Positions 62,369-64,000 of a DNA stretch of 64,000 nucleotides are shown here, one piece after another. The stretch is from Chitinophagaceae bacterium (GTDB taxonomy: Bacteria > Bacteroidota > Bacteroidia > Chitinophagales > Chitinophagaceae), in assembly GCA_947452965.1 (NCBI GenBank), contig CANGEW010000002.1:124001-188000 (forward strand), given 5' to 3'. The translations under genes and the position numbers were made by a program. The notes beneath the pieces were generated by a model, which saw nothing but the letters and a program-made list of their open reading frames with translations, searched no databases and was not told the DNA's origin. Position 1 is the stretch's first letter, and each line of letters starts with the position of its first letter.

Positions 62369-64000
62369 TTTTTTGTTTTCTATAAAATTTATCCATGTTA
62401 ATCACATGAGGGAAACTGATGCATGATAGAAAAATAAAAAATGAACCGATCTGTTCTTTCCAGAATAGATGCTTATTGGTAAAGAATATTAAAAATAAAA
62501 CAAACGCTCCCAGTGTGAATGGTAAGGAATGTTCCCAGAGTTCCATGTTTTTTTTATGTAACCGTTCTTTTATTTGTGACCATCCGTTTAAGCTATGCTG
62601 ACAAATAAAAAAAATACCGAAGGCTTGTAAAAGAGGAATGAAAGAAAGCAATATAATTGTTATAAAACTTATTGTTAACCATCTATTTCTTTGTTGAATC
62701 AAGCTAAAGCACATTAGAAGAAAAGATAAAACAACGCCCATTACAGATGAATTAAGAAAAGCTTGAGTCAAACTATTATCATTAAATAGTTGTGAAAGAA
62801 CATATCTTGTTTCGTCCGTGTGAGAAAAAAGTATAAACAACAACATTCCTAATCCCCAGACAAAAGAAGAGAATTCTGAAGTTAATTTCCATTGAATGAA
62901 ATCAGCCTGTCCGAAGTGCCAGGCAGAGTAAATCAAGAAAAGTACTAGCGCAATAAGGGGAGAGAGTTTCCAAAGAAAAAACATAACGGTACCTTTTAAT
63001 AGGTAGCCACTTACAAAACCAAATATTTTTTTATTTTTTGGCTTTTCAAGAATGTGATCCATAGCACCATGAGGAATACCCAAAGCAATTAATCCGACTG
63101 ATAATAAAAATAAACCGACGGAGTTAAGTCCCCAATGATTTAATACCAAAAATAAAAATGTTGTCAAAAGTGGAAATAGATATGACAATAATGGCTGTAT
63201 TCGGTTCATACAATCAAGTAATGCTTGTTTGATGAAAATCCCTTTGGGCAGCGACATCATTACTGTAATATCTTCTTTTAATTCAGTTTTTTGTTCCAGA
63301 AATTTTAAGACGAGTTTGCTGTCTACATTTTTGAACAAGCTCGTGAAAATAAGTTTTCCTTTATCGGGATTTTTTTCTAGTATTTTCAACAAGATTCGGT
63401 CATAAAATGCGAATCTTCCTCTTCTTGATTGATTGATCTCTTCTTTTGAAAAAGATTTGATATTTGAAAAACTGTTGGCGATTTGAACTGAGTGGTAGGC
63501 CATTTCTTTAAAAGCATAGCCCGTTGTTGGTTTCACTTTTCCTGCTGCGGATCCTGTTTGTATATGATTGGTGTGTATGGATCTTTGTTTGATATCCTTA
63601 GAACACATTGGAATCATTCCCTGTTCTTCTTCAATCAAAGTGATATTCCAGTTTTTTTCTCTGCAGTATTTTTCAAGTTGAATTCTTGCATAATCGTGAT
63701 CGATGCCATTTATACCAAAACGAGTCAATTCTACAAGTGCATAGTTGTTGTCGTAAGGTAATATGTAAACAAATTGTGTCGCATCCGATTGATCAACCTC
63801 AAAATCCATCATGGTAAAAACATTCTTATCAAAGACAGGTTCTGAAGTTTTGATTTTCCATCCTAAAAAAGATTGCCATAAAAATGCCTGATGTTTTTGT
63901 GCTTCTAACCACTGAGGAGGTCGGGAATCAAAAACTTTGATTGATTGAAATTTAGCATTTTCCGTACTTAAACAAATCAGGTTATCAATAGGGCGCCATT
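62358..64000 (-). CDS. Lycopene cyclase fused to Brp/Blh-type beta-carotene dioxygenase (5' end beyond the window)
   Basis: One open frame runs from the right edge to a stop at 62358; I find no stop in frame up to 64000. The upstream part includes WRPIDNLICLSTENAKF, SRPPQWLEAQKHQAFLWQ, GWKIKTSEPVFDKNVF and MDFEVDQSDATQFVYILPYD, all lycopene cyclase (CrtY-like); its FAD-binding N-terminus is outside. The cyclase ends about KFLEQKTELKEDITVMMSLP. Continuous with it follow about eight membrane helices of the Brp/Blh family with GIPHGAMDHI, SAWHFGQADF, CQHSLNGW and SFPHVINMDKFYR, including the iron-binding histidines. The combined protein could make beta-carotene and cleave it to retinal. The ATG at 63812 is internal, not the start. 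Confidence 0.85.
   Translation of the reverse strand, partial: WRPIDNLICLSTENAKFQSIKVFDSRPPQWLEAQKHQAFLWQSFLGWKIKTSEPVFDKNVFTMMDFEVDQSDATQFVYILPYDNNYALVELTRFGINGIDHDYARIQLEKYCREKNWNITLIEEEQGMIPMCSKDIKQRSIHTNHIQTGSAAGKVKPTTGYAFKEMAYHSVQIANSFSNIKSFSKEEINQSRRGRFAFYDRILLKILEKNPDKGKLIFTSLFKNVDSKLVLKFLEQKTELKEDITVMMSLPKGIFIKQALLDCMNRIQPLLSYLFPLLTTFLFLVLNHWGLNSVGLFLLSVGLIALGIPHGAMDHILEKPKNKKIFGFVSGYLLKGTVMFFLWKLSPLIALVLFLIYSAWHFGQADFIQWKLTSEFSSFVWGLGMLLFILFSHTDETRYVLSQLFNDNSLTQAFLNSSVMGVVLSFLLMCFSLIQQRNRWLTISFITIILLSFIPLLQAFGIFFICQHSLNGWSQIKERLHKKNMELWEHSLPFTLGAFVLFLIFFTNKHLFWKEQIGSFFIFLSCISFPHVINMDKFYRKQKITG

Overview
The window reads as a piece of chromosome from a low-GC Bacteroidota bacterium, most likely a member of the Chitinophagaceae or a close relative. 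This rests on the type IX secretion/gliding genes gldK-L-M-N, the ExbB-ExbD-ExbD-TonB cluster, an S16 protein with a long acidic tail, single-chain GlyRS, a 14-gene nuo operon with a short NuoG, many Bacteroidota -7 elements (TAnnTTTG), and several TTG starts. The family-level placement is an inference.

Layout. 0-2.6 kb: a partial AraC-type regulator faces a secreted protein whose C-terminus looks like the variable region of a diversity-generating retroelement (DGR) target. The surrounding spacers carry palindromes, hairpins and repeated text. 2.6-15.3 kb: housekeeping genes (gyrB, mfd, an FNR-like reductase, glyS, a B12-dependent ribonucleotide reductase, dtd, a MazG-like gene). 15.3-17.7 kb: a PhoD-like phosphatase, a YcxB-like protein and a GNAT acetyltransferase. 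17.8-28.0 kb: acpP-fabF-rnc-gpsA, then hemW, a BamA/TamA-like protein, DUF4271, hemD and a YyaL-type protein. 28.1-33.0 kb: gldKLMN. 33.2-47.5 kb: rpsP and the complex I operon nuoA-N, interrupted between nuoF and nuoG by a four-helix-bundle gene. 47.6-53.6 kb: an ABC permease, the ExbB/ExbD/TonB genes and mnmE.

The 3' end of mnmE marks a sharp change. From 53.55 to 60.87 kb the mnmE terminal sequence (AAGTTTTGTATCGGCAAA, encoding KFCIGK) recurs downstream. Three clear copies each follow a related arm of 57-58 bp, and there is one degenerate copy. The copies divide the region into short passenger units: PepSY-like plus DUF347; a helical secreted protein, an internally deleted mgtA and a YncE-type propeller; a PhyH-family dioxygenase plus a TIM-barrel protein; and a second YncE-type propeller. 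No recombinase, transposase or phage gene is visible inside. I read this as a cassette-like array of elements integrated at the mnmE 3' end, a site known elsewhere for SGI1-type islands. It is the strongest candidate for something undescribed here.

60.9-64 kb: a photolyase/cryptochrome gene converges on a reading frame, cut by the window edge, that joins a lycopene cyclase to a Brp/Blh-type beta-carotene dioxygenase. Such a protein could convert lycopene to retinal in one chain, which would suit a rhodopsin encoded elsewhere.

No tRNA, rRNA, CRISPR array or insertion sequence was recognised.
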